From Jacaranda mimosifolia (taxonomy: Eukaryota > Streptophyta > Magnoliopsida > Lamiales > Bignoniaceae): 64,000 nt of DNA. The stretch is from the NCBI GenBank assembly GCA_018894105.1, contig CM032117.1, forward strand, positions 50,936,503 to 51,000,502, written 5' to 3'. The notes beneath the pieces are model-generated. The model had not been told where the DNA came from and searched no databases. It worked only from the letters and a program-made list of their open reading frames with translations. Below, piece by piece: positions 1 to 10,871 of this stretch (positions within the stretch are counted from its first letter, which is position 1; each line of letters starts with the position of its first letter). A program made the translations under genes and the position numbers.

Positions 1-382
1 AGTGCAGCCCGTAACAAATTAAAGTGAGTAGAGTAATTTTTTATATATAAATTTCATTTCAAGTAGCCTTTATATATAACAGATAAAATAGGCCTTTTTA
101 GCAGCTCCTTTTGGTTCATTAGTTTTTTTGAAGAAATTACTGGTTAATCAAGTCGAAGAGCAAAAGATTATTGTATGATATATATATATATATATATATC
201 TCACGCTACAGAGAAATAATGTTGTAATGCACAAAGTTGACCTACAAAGTCAAGGCAGAATAATTAATTTACATTATTAATTAGTTCAATTTAGACCAAA
301 ATCAATTATCAAAGAAAGCAAATTAATATGTGAATTCAATTCCATTGCGAACAAGTCTTCTCTCACGCGGAATTGAATTTTA

Positions 383-424
383 GTGTGTGTGTGTGTGTGT
401 GTGTGTGCGCGTGCGTGTGTATGT
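383..424. repeat. (TG)n microsatellite upstream of exon 1
   Basis: A TG run grades into GCGCGTGCGTGTGTATG about 85 bases before the ATG of the copy-1 peptide gene. The equivalent place in copy 2 (about 9628-9720) has unrelated AT-rich sequence, so the two copies differ in proximal upstream DNA. Confidence 0.9.
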
Positions 425-507
425 ATATGTATATTTATATCACTTAATGTACATTAGAAGCTGCTTACATTTAGAATCTCATTTAGTACAAATCTCAATT
501 TGGGAGG

Positions 508-571
508 ATGGAGTGGCTGAGAATTTCGCTAATTGTCATACTCATGTTGTTTGCTTTTGCACTAGTTCAAG
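508..571 (+). CDS. Small secreted peptide precursor, copy 1, exon 1 (signal peptide)
   Basis: The exon starts at an ATG in the context GGGAGGATGG and reads MEWLR followed by an almost purely hydrophobic run rich in I, L, V and F, ending ...LVQ. This is a typical secretory signal peptide of about 21 residues. It ends CAAG before GTACATG, a plausible 5' splice site (GT at 572-573), and leaves a phase-1 overhang. The sister copy at 9796 conserves length, start, splice site and hydrophobic character while changing several residues, as expected of a coding exon. The matching 3' exon is at 8215-8306. The joined product would be 51 residues and would enter the secretory pathway. Splicing is inferred; no transcript is available. 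The intervening intron would be 7.6 kb and full of transposons, so the copy may be silenced. Confidence 0.66.
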
Positions 572-715
572 GTACATGCCCTCAACCTTCTATCAACAAA
601 ATATTTATAGATACTAATTAATTATATGCTTTCACACACAAACATATATATGTTCTACCTTTGTGAAATTCGTTGGATCCATGCATATATACATAAAACA
701 TACACAATTCTTCCC

Positions 716-1126
716 CACTAGCTACAAGAAAACACTCCTGTCACTAAAGGAAAACTTTTGACAAATATGGTTACCTCACAAATTGAAGATAGTTGTGATG
801 GATTTTTAATTGATTTCTAATGAATTTAAAAAAGAAGCAGCAATATATATTAATAATGATACTTTTGACGAATATGAAGATTTTCTATTGGTAGGAAGAG
901 TCCGTCACAAATTTCATAAGTCTAAACATTGCGATCGAATGGTTTTTCTATCAATGATGGAATTTTCATCACAAAATTAATTTTGTGACACATTTTATTT
1001 TTATCATAGAATTAATAAATGATGAAGCATATACTAACAGATTTGTAAAATAAATCCACTATAAAATTAAATTTTGTGACTGATTTCATTAAATTTGTGA
1101 TGATTTTTTCATTGTGAAGAAGAGTG
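716..1126. mobile_element. Insert specific to copy 1, CACTA-like MITE candidate
   Basis: Compared with copy 2 (around 10020-10045), about 410 extra bases lie between ...TTCCCC and ATAAGCAACTTGGG. The insert begins CACTAGCTACAAGAAAA and ends ...GAAGAGTG, with TCACAAA / TTTGTGA motifs repeated inside both ends, a CACTA-like subterminal pattern. The end repeats match poorly and no 3-bp target duplication is clear, so the class is tentative. The insertion itself is well supported by the alignment. Confidence 0.45.
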
Positions 1127-2012
1127 TGAGATAAGCAACTTGGGAAATAGAATTTTTTGGTGCTAATCGTAATCTTCTTTAAGTTTGAAATTTTGGAGAG
1201 TATGGACGTGTGTAATCCCATTCAAGAAAGTTGAATTGGACGAAAATAGAGCCACTTTTTGCATAGCCCAAAAAATTTGTTTGCTTTTACAAGATCTTCA
1301 AAGATATATTTTTCTTTTTAATTTTGTTTGCTTTAGCACGATTCTTTTAAGTTGATTTAATGGTGTTTTCTTCCACTTCTTGGTGCGATTAAACATTAGT
1401 TCAAATAAAAGGAATGCACCGCCGTACGCGCTTGCGTGTGCATGTATATGAATATATATTTCAAGCGCTTTATGCTAATTATAAACTTGGAGATGATAAG
1501 AGATTTTAGAATATTTGCATAATACAGCATCCATTTCCATATTTGATCAATGAAAAAAATTATTACGTACTTACAATGATATCATGTTGTCCCAAATTCA
1601 CGAATTAGTTACGCACTTTATAGTACAAAAATTCCTTATTTTTTACATAGTAAATTTCCAACTAGAAACTTCATAGAAACATAGTTCAAGGAATTTATAT
1701 TCTAATGAATATCAGATTAATATGCATTAATGTCATTAAACTGATGTTTATAAAACGTGACATTGTTCCTATTGATTATGTATTGTATCCGTGAATACGT
1801 CTAGCCGAACTATTGATGTCTCTTTTTAATGGTTGTATAACTTGAAATACTTGATTTCACAATCTTGGGGGCCATGCTATATGATATATAGACATCCTCC
1901 TACTTGATTACATCCCATAATTATATTGTATGAGTTAGGAGTTGTATTTAATGACGCCAATTAAACATAAAATAATTTTCTTGATTAATTATTGATTAAA
2001 AAGATATGGTAT

Positions 2013-2184
2013 TGTTGGCGTGAAATTTAATTTACTTAAACTTAGCTTCATGGATTAATTGAATTAGCCATTTTACCAACTCAAGTTCTCAAAAATCATG
2101 CGATGGCTCTAAAAGGGAGACTTTATTGTTTAGAAAGTGAATTCCCAAGCTTACGTAAGGACTTTCCTAAATTTAGATTGCCTA
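2013..2184. mobile_element. LTR-like fragment of the shared intronic retroelement (part 1)
   Basis: It begins TGTTGGCGTGAAATTT and contains the segment CTCAAAAATCATGCGATGG followed by AGACTTTATTGTTTAGAAAGTG. The same segment occurs at 10950-11010 in copy 2 and, more diverged, at 7415-7480. It resumes at 5185 after the MULE insertion. The paired copies around gag-like fragments suggest the LTRs of one decayed element. Confidence 0.55.
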
Positions 2185-2992
2185 AACTAAGTTGGAGTAG
2201 TTTATGGTGCAATCATGATTGTACATACCTCATATAAGGAATGTACAAATGTATTTAATCTGAATCGTTAGATTTAAAATATGAAATCATAACCTTTTTT
2301 TTTATGATTAGTTGGCAACATACTAAAGTACATTTAACTTGCTACTTGTGCAAGCAATTGATGATAAATTTTGCTTGTATGTTGAGGGTGCACTATAATA
2401 ATATAATTGCTACCACTAATAAAATTTTATTTATTTTGAATTTCATTTCTTAAATAGTTCCATCTATATTTTGGGCCCATTAAATTGGGTTTTCCATTAC
2501 ATGCTTTTTCATTATTAAACCAAATATATATATATGATTGTTATATTTATATTTATTATCTTTTAATTTCATACATATTGTATTTTATTATCTTTCCATG
2601 TATTTGTTTTTTTTTTAAATCAATGATAAAATGATTGAATTTTCAGTAGAAATGTCAAAAAATTACATATGATATACATTAATATACTTAAAAAAATTAT
2701 ATTAACAAGTTATTTTAGGAAAAGTGACAAAATTTATTCTCAATTGAAATTCTTCAAATCAATTCAAAATTCTAGCTATATTATTATAATATTTAATATT
2801 AATATATTGGCTCACATGAATTTATATTTATATTTTAAGATTATTTAGAAAATTTATTTTCATATTAGTTAAATTATATGAATAAAAATCTAAATAATAA
2901 ATTATAAATTAATAATTTTTATTTTTATTGACTGCACACGCATCTAATTTGTATTCGCTGGTTGTGTATATAAATCCGCTGGCGGTAGCCAC

Positions 2993-2994
<2 letters not shown>

Positions 2995-3025
<31 letters not shown>
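2995..3025. repeat. C homopolymer of about 31 bases
   Basis: An uninterrupted run of C sits inside the MULE, followed by GCGCATGTATG. It is prone to length error in sequencing and assembly. Confidence 0.9.
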
Positions 3026-3026
<1 letters not shown>

Positions 3027-3202
3027 CGCATGTATGCTAAGTGCTGAAGTGTGTTGGGGAGTGGGGTGTGTGGGTGCTAGTAGTGGACCGGTGGTGGGCG
3101 GTTGCCAATTTGGAAGAAACAAAATATTTAGTTTTTTGTTTTGTTTTTAGAATTTATTTATTTATTTTATTTTTAATAAAAAATAAATTTAATTAAGTTC
3201 AA

Positions 3203-3205
<3 letters not shown>

Positions 3206-3236
<31 letters not shown>
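3206..3236. repeat. (ATT)n microsatellite
   Basis: About ten uninterrupted ATT/TTA units lie inside the MULE. Confidence 0.9.
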
Positions 3237-3238
<2 letters not shown>

Positions 3239-3610
3239 GTATGTAACTTAAAATTACTAAAATTATATTATTTGAAATAATAAATTTAAATTTGTCTTGT
3301 TTTCAATTTTTTTACTTATCAACAAAATTTAGTTAAACTCTTTTAAATATGTCTATTTGATATTATTGACCATACAAGTTAAAATTATTAAAATTATATT
3401 GTAGATGAAGTTATATATTTTTCTATTTTTCAATTTTATATCTTAATTAATAAATAATTCAATTAAATTTATTCATATTATTTTGGACATATTTATTATT
3501 TAACATTATAGAGTATATAATTTTAAAATTATTAAATTATATTATTTAAGATAATAGATTTTTATTTTTAGTTTTTTATTTAAAAATTTTTTTTGGGGGG
3601 GGGGGGGGGG

Positions 3611-4054
3611 AATATTTACCAACAATTAGATGTATTAAGATTTTAAAATACAAAAGCAATAATTTGTTGTGAAATTAGCAACAATTTATTATAAAAAACA
3701 TGTATAATTTAATTTGAGAATACCTCATATGAATAAAGTACAATATTACCTCATCGTAGACATGTCCAACTTTAAATTGTAAACTTGGAACTCATTGTAT
3801 AATTAGCAATAACTTATTGTAAAATAACACATGTCATTCATTTAGTGATATCTCATATGAGGTAAATACGAACATACCTCACCATAGACTCCTCCAACTA
3901 AGTTGGGTATGTTTATGGTGAGGTATGCTTGTATTTACCTTTTATGAGATATCATTAAATTAAATGACATATGTTCTTTTACAACATGTTATTGTTAATT
4001 TTACAACAAGTTGTTGGTTTGAATTTTTACTACATTAAATGCTTGGTAAATATT
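3611..4054. mobile_element. Nested palindromic MITE with long TIRs
   Basis: Terminal inverted repeats AATATTTACCAA ... TTGGTAAATATT bound a 444-bp, nearly self-complementary sequence. Internal arms such as ACCTCACCATAGAC / GTTTATGGTGAGGT flank a centre CCAACTAAGTTGG. The left arm contains two diverged tandem versions of the arm unit. It follows a G16 run. The TIR type resembles other long-TIR MULE-like elements in this window, but no target duplication could be identified. Confidence 0.6.
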
Positions 4055-5184
4055 TAAAAATAATAATTAAAAGATATTTTAAAAAAAATATATTGTATTG
4101 AATAACATAGCTTCATAATTTTGAATTGTATATTTTATAATATTAAAATAATAAATATATTTAAAATAATATAGTTGAATAGAATTAATTTAAATAAGCA
4201 ATTTAATAATTTTAATCATTTTAATATAATTTGATACTTTTTAAATCAATACAATAAGTTAAAAAAATAATTATTTTGGATTAATACTTATAATATATAA
4301 AAAATAAAAATATTGAAAATTATTTAATTAAATTAATTAATTAATTAAAAAAAAAAGAACATTGGTCTTACCTCCTGTCCCATGATCCCATCCCGCCAGC
4401 CCGCCCCCCTCCCTTCTTCGCCAGTCAATAGTCGGGCTGGCTATGGCCAGCTGCTCGACCATGGCCAGATCTGACTGCCTGGCCGGTCGGTCACCGGTCA
4501 TGGCTGTCGAATTTGTGTGGAGTTGGGAATGGGGGATGGAATTTATATATATATATATTTGTATGTATATTATAGATGTGTATATATATTCATGTATATG
4601 TAAATATATATTATTTTAAAATATATTTTTGCGGAGGATTTTTGTGGTATTTAATTTTAAAATTTTTATTTGTTAAAGTTTTTAGTGATGGTTAAATGGA
4701 TGTTTCATATTTTGTGAGGCCTTTTATAAATAGATCAATTTTTTTTTCATAAATAGATAATAATTTTTGTCACGATTTTAATAAAAAATTAAACTGAGAG
4801 TCTAAAGTGTTTAAAAAGTTATACAATTTGGACTACAAATTTTCAATACCATAAGTTTAAGACTAACAGTGCACACATTTAAATTATGAGACCAAAAAGG
4901 TAATTTCTCAATTTGGTTATTAAATAAATTTTTAATCCTAAAAAAATTATTATTGATAGTCACTCTTTTAGTACAATGAACTATCAACATACAATTACAA
5001 TTAATTATCAACTAGTCGTACAGGTAGTAGGTTAAATATACTTATTATATTGCTAACTAATCATTAAAATGAAATGTTATGATTTCACATTTTAAATTAA
5101 ACGATTTACATTAAATACATTTGTACATCCCTCATATGAGGTATTTACAATGAAAATTGAACCGTAAACTACTCCAACTAAGTT

Positions 5185-5520
5185 ACAAACACTAATGAGA
5201 AAGTTGACAAAGAAAATCTGTAAGAAAGTTGATAAAGGAAAGTAAATCAATTGAAATTGCAATAACACAAGCTGGAAAGTAATACAAAATGATTATAAAT
5301 ATAAAGAACATAGATTAAAGAAAAGATAAAATGAAGATAAATGAGTAGTAAGTGTTTGATTTGGAGCGTACCCTTCTTGCCAAACTTATTTATGATGAGT
5401 TAATAGCTGTTAATTCCCATTTTTGTTGTTGTCCACCATTCTCCTAATATCTTCCTTCATAACCTATATATGTTTTAAGCACACGGTCAACATTTAGAAA
5501 GAACCCTTGATAGCGGTCAA
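5185..5520. mobile_element. LTR-like fragment of the shared intronic retroelement (part 2)
   Basis: This continues the fragment interrupted by the MULE: ACTAATGAGAAAG, GATAAAGGAAAGTAAAT, then TTAAAGAAAAGATAAAATGAAGATAAATGA. The same string of motifs occurs at 7530-7690 and 11060-11225, and the tail (TTTATTTATAGT..., ACATGGTCAACA) recurs at 7720-7810 and 24435-24540. Confidence 0.55.
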
Positions 5521-5955
5521 TTTGATTCCGCCATTTCCTGATATTGGTGATAGTTTCAACTTTCAGTTGATCCTATAATTGTTGAGGAGTTAGTTGGTCA
5601 CCTCGTCCTACCTTTTGGAATTATGGAAGGTTATGGATGAATATGTATTTTGGAACTCCGCCAAACTTTTTTTAATCATAATTCATAGCAAATTCTGTTG
5701 CACACATGCATTAATTAATCAATGATACCCCAAATCCCTTGAATTTTGGCTTTCATTTCGAAATTTGCGCACATTAGCTAATTTTCCAATTGGTTCCTCA
5801 ACTGTCGACTGCGATGCTGGGCGTCACTAATCTATTTGACTTATCCTGTCAATAGATCTCATCAACTCCGTTGATTTCATTCCAACTTTTTGCTTTTTCA
5901 CAATTTTTAGTGTCAACACTTTGCCACTATAAGCCTTTCAGATAGCAACTAAATT

Positions 5956-6407
5956 AGGAATGACAATGGCATGGGTTTGACTCAATCTATATTTCATCTC
6001 GCACCCTACCCCACCTCGCTCCACTTATTAATCTTTAAAATAAAAAAGAATATATTAGAGATATATTATTTTATTATAATAATTAAATTAAATTTAGTAT
6101 TCTTAACATATCACAGTTTGTATCAAATATATTTAGTCCAATTTCAAGTCAAAATATTAACTATATATCAACAAATTCATTTATTAATTTCTAAAAATAT
6201 AAAAAAATATTTTATATTCATGATATACTTATTATTTTATTTTATATATTTTATATGGGGCAGGATGTATAAAAATTGAACCCCTCCCAAAATGTATTGA
6301 ATTATAAAAAACATGCCTCATACCCCATTAAACCACCCCAAACTCATCCCAAATGAAGCGAATTGAGTTCAGGTTTGAATTATGACCACCCTCATTGCCA
6401 TCCCTAT
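5956..6407. mobile_element. Non-autonomous hAT-type element (MITE)
   Basis: Ends AGGAATGACAATGG and, in reverse complement, ATAGGGATGGCAATG form a hAT-type inverted repeat. They are flanked by an 8-bp near-perfect direct repeat, ACTAAATT (5948-5955) and ACTAAATG (6408-6415). The interior is AT-rich with no credible protein. Confidence 0.7.
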
Positions 6408-6512
6408 ACTAAATGACTAAAGTGTTTTACCCTATTGTTTTAAATACCAAAAATCTCGATTGTCCCACCATCAATATCTGTCACAGTAATTTTGGTAGTT
6501 TGACTCTTAAAT

Positions 6513-6973
6513 GCTTGTTTGCTTGGGCATATAGGATTAGGCAAGATTCATATTTGAATTATACATAAATTTGAAATTGTATCTAATACCATGTAATCTA
6601 TTGTTTGATTTGATTTTAGAAATTGGTAATATTCAACACTTGACATTATATAATGTTTAGTTGGTAAAATTGCTCAATATGATTACACTTTGTAATGTCT
6701 AAAATGTTCTAACTTATAAGAATGTAAATTTCTAAAATGATGGCTAGGATTTTCATATGAGGGGTAAGAATGACTTAGTCATTCATTCCTTATTATATTA
6801 GATTTAAAAAGATGGAAAATGGATCAGGCCATTTTGACCTGATCCATAAATTAGATTGGCCCATGATATCATGTCGGGCCGCAAAAGTATCATGGGCCAT
6901 AAAAATATAAAGCAAACAAAAGATAAAAATTAAAAATGTATCTATCATGTCTTATCATGTAAAGCAAACAACC
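6513..6973. mobile_element. Non-autonomous DNA transposon related to 11279-11720
   Basis: The ends GCTTGTTTGCTT and AAGCAAACAAC are inverted repeats. The interior shares ATAGATTACATG-, TGATATCATG- and GTGTAATCACA-like blocks, in reverse orientation, with 11279-11720. The 'TTGTTTGCTT' end style fits hAT or Harbinger MITEs; a convincing target duplication was not found. Confidence 0.55.
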
Positions 6974-7089
6974 CGATTTTCCAACTAATTTGCTTTATTT
7001 GGCCCTCCATTCTTTTTAAACCATCTTTCTAGACCTAGCGCATTTTGATGGCTCATCATGGACACCATATTAGTGGGCATCAATCGGAA

Positions 7090-7260
7090 CTGAACTAGGT
7101 TAGTGGCCAAGTTTGACTAATCTTTATCACCTAGCTTGAACCTTCCTTCTTTCAGCACTTTCTTCATGTCACTTATAAAGACAATACAATTCTTGGTGGA
7201 ATGATTAAAGGAATTGTACTCGTTACAATAATTCTTATTTTATATTCCATTGGAATCTTC
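7090..7260 (-). pseudogene. Gypsy-like gag fragment (zinc-knuckle region), copy 1 intron
   Basis: On the minus strand this reads YCNEYNSFNHSTKNC, then IVFISDMKKVLKEGRF. This is the retroviral-type zinc knuckle followed by a short helix that is common in plant Ty3/gypsy Gag proteins (C-x-x-H/Y..GH-x4-C, then L..I..L...G..). The first His/Cys spacing is degenerate. The counterpart in copy 2 lies at 17050-17400. Only a relic remains. Confidence 0.55.
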
Positions 7261-7335
7261 AATTTTGATAAAAAAAATTCAACGGCCTAAAGGTGAAAAC
7301 TCCTATATGTCTTGTCGATCGTGCTAAAAAAAATT

Positions 7336-7850
7336 GTTGGTTTAAAATTTTAGTTTGACTGAAACTCAGTTGTATGAATTGAGTGAATTAGTCGTTCCAC
7401 CTAAATGATTGCCAAAAATCAAGCAATTTATCTAAAGAGGGGCTTCTATTCTTTACAAAATGATTTCCACTCTCAAGTAAAATGTTCTTGCATTTATATC
7501 ATTCAAACAAAGCTATGCAAACTAATGAGAAATCTCTAATAAACAAAGCTGGTAAAGAGAAAGCTGATAAAGGAAAGTAAATTTATTCAATTGTATAAAT
7601 AAAAATTAGAAATTAATAAAAAATGACTAGAGTTGTGAATCATAGATTAAAGAAAAGATAAAATAAGATTAATGACTTGTAAATGTTTGATTTAGAGTGT
7701 TTCTGACATATTCCTCTCAGTTTTATTTATAGTTTTGGAAACAGCTGTTAACTCCCACTTCTGTTATTGCATTCATAAACTATATCTATAAGACATGGTC
7801 AACTATATATGTCCACAAATTTAATTTGTACCTGAGGGAATCTTAATCGA
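7336..7850. mobile_element. Second LTR-like fragment of the intronic retroelement, copy 1
   Basis: It begins TGTTGGTTTAAAATTTTAG and carries the same ordered blocks as 2013-2184 plus 5185-5520, which places one LTR-like copy on each side of the gag relic. Its distal part (TTTATTTATAGTTTTGGAAACAGCTGTTAACTCC) also matches 24435-24475. Confidence 0.5.
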
Positions 7851-8214
7851 CAACCCAATTGTTTAATAATTTCAAGGAAATATTATATACACCCAATATG
7901 TATACATAAAAATGAAATAAAATATAAAACATTAATTAAAATAAAATGTGTGAGTTGTCAAACAAAATGTTTTGCCTTAGAAAATATATGTGTCATTAAT
8001 ATCCAAAAATGCATGTATATATACAACATATAGAAAGTTCATTTATATTTTATTCATTATTTGTTTTTAGCTTGTAACATTCAATATGGTGTCCATACCT
8101 AATTTGAATAAGAGTTTTCAAGATATATTCAAAAATAATCTTCATCGTCATATATGATACAACATTCAATCAACTCATTTTCTATTCTTTTCATTTTTTT
8201 CTCTACTTTTTCAG

Positions 8215-8306
8215 ATTCCACATGCGCAGAACAAAGCCGCCGACCAAGTCCGCCGTCGCTGCCACCAAGACCACCGCCCGGTCCTCATCCGGCTCTAAAT
8301 AACTGA
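8215..8306 (+). CDS. Small secreted peptide precursor, copy 1, exon 2 (proline-rich tail)
   Basis: The exon follows a strong pyrimidine tract and TTTTCAG (ending 8214). In the phase set by exon 1 it reads DSTCAEQSRRPSPPSL, then PPRPPPGPHPALNN, then TGA: 30 residues, 11 of them proline, with a basic pair RR before the proline-rich block. A signal peptide followed by a short Pro-rich C-terminal tail ending in Asn resembles precursors of plant post-translationally modified signalling peptides. The GP-x-P and terminal N echo CLE or CEP peptides, but neither consensus fits: CLE would need one more residue between P and G plus a His, and CEP the SPGxGH end. I therefore assign no family. Exon 2 of the sister copy has the same length, phase and flanks. 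Confidence 0.64.
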
Positions 8307-8395
8307 AAGACCTATATGTTGAAATATACCAAAGCTCCATGTCGAAAAACTATATATATATATATTCTCTTTGTTAACGGTGCAAGGAATAAATG

Positions 8396-8400
8396 TTTTC

Positions 8401-8437
<37 letters not shown>
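8396..8437. repeat. Pyrimidine tract (TTTTC)n / T run in the 3' flank
   Basis: TTTCTTTTC units run into a T stretch of about 17 bases, about 90 bases after the stop codon of the copy-1 peptide gene. The same place in copy 2 (25129-25192) is also T-rich but differently arranged. Confidence 0.8.
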
Positions 8438-9795
8438 TACTTTTTGTGAGTATATGCATATGTGTGTGTGTATGCGTGTGTGAGCAATAAATTTTCAGCC
8501 ATTCTAGAGCAGAGATATGTGAACAAATTTTATGTTGCTGCTTCAACATGTGAATAAATTTAATATGACAAGAGAATTAATTAGTGAAAAAATAATGGTA
8601 ATATTAAAACTATCATTAATTATATATATTAAATTAAAAAAGGTTGTGTTTTGCTATCTTTACAATTTTTATAAATTTATGAATGACAAGAATATTGTTT
8701 AAGGAAAAAAAATTTCTTGCAATATGAGTTAATATAATAAAACTAGGAAATTAGTCCGTAATTATTATCCCATTTGATGAAATTTTCCTAAATTATTGAC
8801 CATAGAAAACAAAGGACATTTACGACTCCTTTGCTAATCACACTCTGAAATCGCCCCATTAAAAATTAAATATCGTTCAAAATTTCCTTGTTTATTCTCC
8901 ATGAAAAACCATAGGATAACTTAATATTTTTACTTATACCCAGGTAAATGACTAATCTATATATGCTTCCCATTGGCTATGTCACGTTGCACCAAGTCAA
9001 AGCAAAGAATGCATAAAAATTTAGGTGGTGATGCACGAAGTCATATATATTAATTGATATAGACCAAAATGCGATAAAAGAAAGCAAAATTAAAATAGTT
9101 GACAACCGTAGACTATATATATGTTCTTAATTTCGTAGTTGACAAGTTGCTTATGGGATAAAATTAGGTAGCAATCACAAGGCTATTTTCCTAATAGACG
9201 GAAAATTAATTGGAGAAGGAAAAAGGTGAAATTAGTGCAGCCAGCAACAAATTAAAGTGAGTAGATAATAACTTTTTATATATAAATTTCATTTCAAGTG
9301 GCCTTTATATATAACAGATAAAATGGGCCGGCCTTTTAGGACCTTCTTTTGGTTCATTAGTTATTCTGAGGAAATTAATGGTTAATCAAGTCAATAGCAA
9401 AAAAATGATATATGATATATATATATATATATATATATTATCATGCTATAGAGAATATATATTAATGTTGTAATGCACAAGTTGACCAAGAAAAAGTCAA
9501 GGCAGAAGAATTAATTTACATTATTAATTAGTTCTATTTAGACCAAAATCGATTATCAAAGAAAGCAAATTAACATGTGAATTCAATTCCATTGCGAACA
9601 AGTCTTCTTTCACGCGGAATTGAATTTTGAGGATGTTTAATTAACTTTTGAATTGTGTTATATATTATTTTTCCATGATATATTAAGCTATTACATTAGA
9701 CATATATACCACATATTTATATATATCTCCCTTAATAGACATTAGAAGCTGCTTATATTTAGAATCCCATTTAGCACAAATCTCAATTTGGGAGG

Positions 9796-9859
9796 ATGGA
9801 GTGGTTGAGAATGTTGCTAATTCTCATACTCACGTTGTTTGCTTCTTCACTAATTCAAG
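9796..9859 (+). CDS. Small secreted peptide precursor, copy 2, exon 1 (signal peptide)
   Basis: It starts with the same ATG context as copy 1 (GGGAGGATGG) and encodes MEWLRM, a hydrophobic run of L, I, V, T and F, then ASSLIQ. This is a good signal peptide with an A-S-S region suitable for cleavage. It ends CAAG before GTACAAG at 9860, in the same phase as copy 1. The predicted partner exon is 15.1 kb downstream, beyond a CACTA element, a long-TIR element and a full copia element. Whether such an intron is still spliced is unknown. The open, signal-peptide-like reading in both copies argues that the exon has been under selection at least until recently. Confidence 0.66.
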
Positions 9860-9917
9860 GTACAAGCCCTCAGCCTTCTATCAACAAAATATAGATACTT
9901 TTAATTATATGTTTTCA

Positions 9918-9952
9918 CACACGAACACACACACACACACAGACACACACAT
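9918..9952. repeat. (AC)n microsatellite in the copy-2 intron
   Basis: CACACACGAACACACACACACACAC-type run (about 35 bases) just inside the intron. Confidence 0.85.
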
Positions 9953-10871
9953 ATATTCTACCTTTATGAAATTGATTAAATCCGTGCATATATATTTAAA
10001 AAAAAAAACTTACAAAATTTTCCCCCCTAAATAAGAAACTGGGAAAATAGAATTTTCGGTGCTAATCTTAATCTTGTAATTAAGTTTGAATTTTTGAAGC
10101 AGCATGAGGGTGCCGGGTGTGTAATCCCTTTCAAGTAAATTTAATTAATAGGACGAAATGGAGCAACCTTTTGCATGGCTCAAAAAAATTGTTTGCTTTA
10201 TCAGGATCTTTTAAGTTGGTTTATTGATGTTATTTTTCCACTTCTTCTTGGTGCAATTAAATATTAGTTCAAACAAAAAGAATATTGCACGACCTTTCGT
10301 GTGTTATATACACACACACGCACACACACATATATATCTATATATTTCAAATGCATTATATTGATTATTAATTTGGAAATGACAAGAGATTTTATAATAT
10401 TTGTATAATACAACATCCATTTCCGTATTTGAACAATAAAAAACTATTATATATTTACAACGATATGATGCTGTCTCAAAATGACTGATTAATTATACAT
10501 TATTGTAATATAAAAATTTCTTATTTTTGACATAATTAGAAACTTCATAGAGACGTACAAGGAACCTATTTTCTAATAAATATTCACAAATATGCATGAA
10601 TGTCGTTGCACTAATATATATAAAACCTGTCATTCTTCCTATTGAGTATGCATGATATCCATGAATATGTCTATACAAAGTATATTGATGTCTCTTTTTA
10701 ATGGAGCTGTAACTTGAAATAATTGATATCACACTCTTGGGCCATATTATATGATAGACATCTCTATGCCCGATCACATCCCACAATTGTATGAGTTAGG
10801 AGTTTTATTTATTGATGTTAATAAAATATGGATAATTTTCTTGATTAATTGTTGAATAAAATGATGTGGTA

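Larger units (their letters stand above)
1..2184. repeat. Tandem duplication, copy 1, 5' block (promoter, exon 1, intron start)
   Basis: This block aligns collinearly with 9233-11040. Both share the opening gtgcagcc(c/a)g, the AATTCAATTCCATTGCGAACAAG stretch upstream of exon 1, the exon itself, and several hundred bases of intron. The duplication is already running at base 1, so it probably begins left of the window. Differences include a (TG)n tract upstream of exon 1 and an insert of about 410 bp at 716-1126, both present only here. Confidence 0.85.
2194..5175. mobile_element. Non-autonomous Mutator-like element with long TIRs and 9-bp target duplication
   Basis: The ends are GGAGTAGTTTATGG on the left and, in reverse complement, GGAGTAGTTTACGG on the right. 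Similarity between the inverted ends continues for about 200 bases (2194-2390 against 4980-5175), including ATACCTCATAT and GATGTACAAATG-like blocks. The element is flanked by a perfect 9-bp direct repeat AACTAAGTT (2185-2193 and 5176-5184), the length characteristic of Mutator transposition. It splits the LTR-like fragment that is continuous in copy 2 of the duplication. No transposase reading frame is visible. The interior holds a C homopolymer, an (ATT)n tract, a nested inverted-repeat element (3611-4054) and a GC-rich island (about 4370-4520). Confidence 0.85.
7860..8705. repeat. Tandem duplication, copy 1, 3' block (intron end, exon 2, 3' flank)
   Basis: It aligns with about 24570-25432: the intron sequence GTGAGTTG(T/C)CAAACAAAATGTT, the branch and pyrimidine tract, exon 2, and the 3' flank GAGCAATAAATTTTCAGCC continuing to ...TTTTTATAAATTTA. 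Homology stops near 8705. Between 8706 and 9232 lies non-coding sequence, including a second short stretch similar to the upstream promoter (around 9030-9100). Confidence 0.82.

Noticed and set aside
5971..6279. 102-residue open frame rich in I, L, F and Y
   Set aside because: It is inside a hAT-type MITE and consists of AT-rich codons; no domain.
8215..8306. Assigning the peptide gene to the CLE family
   Set aside because: The tail R-P-P-P-G-P-H-P-A-L-N-N lacks one residue between P and G and the near-terminal His of the CLE consensus, and copy 2 has A in place of G. The resemblance is too weak for a family name.
8295..8549. Minus-strand open frame with HTHTHTH and KKKKRKEKKRKK runs
   Set aside because: It is produced by the (GT)n and (TTTTC)n simple repeats in the 3' flank of the peptide gene.
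10493..10786. 97-residue minus-strand open frame in the copy-2 intron
   Set aside because: The aligned region of copy 1 (about 1600-1920) does not keep it open, so it is not conserved coding sequence.
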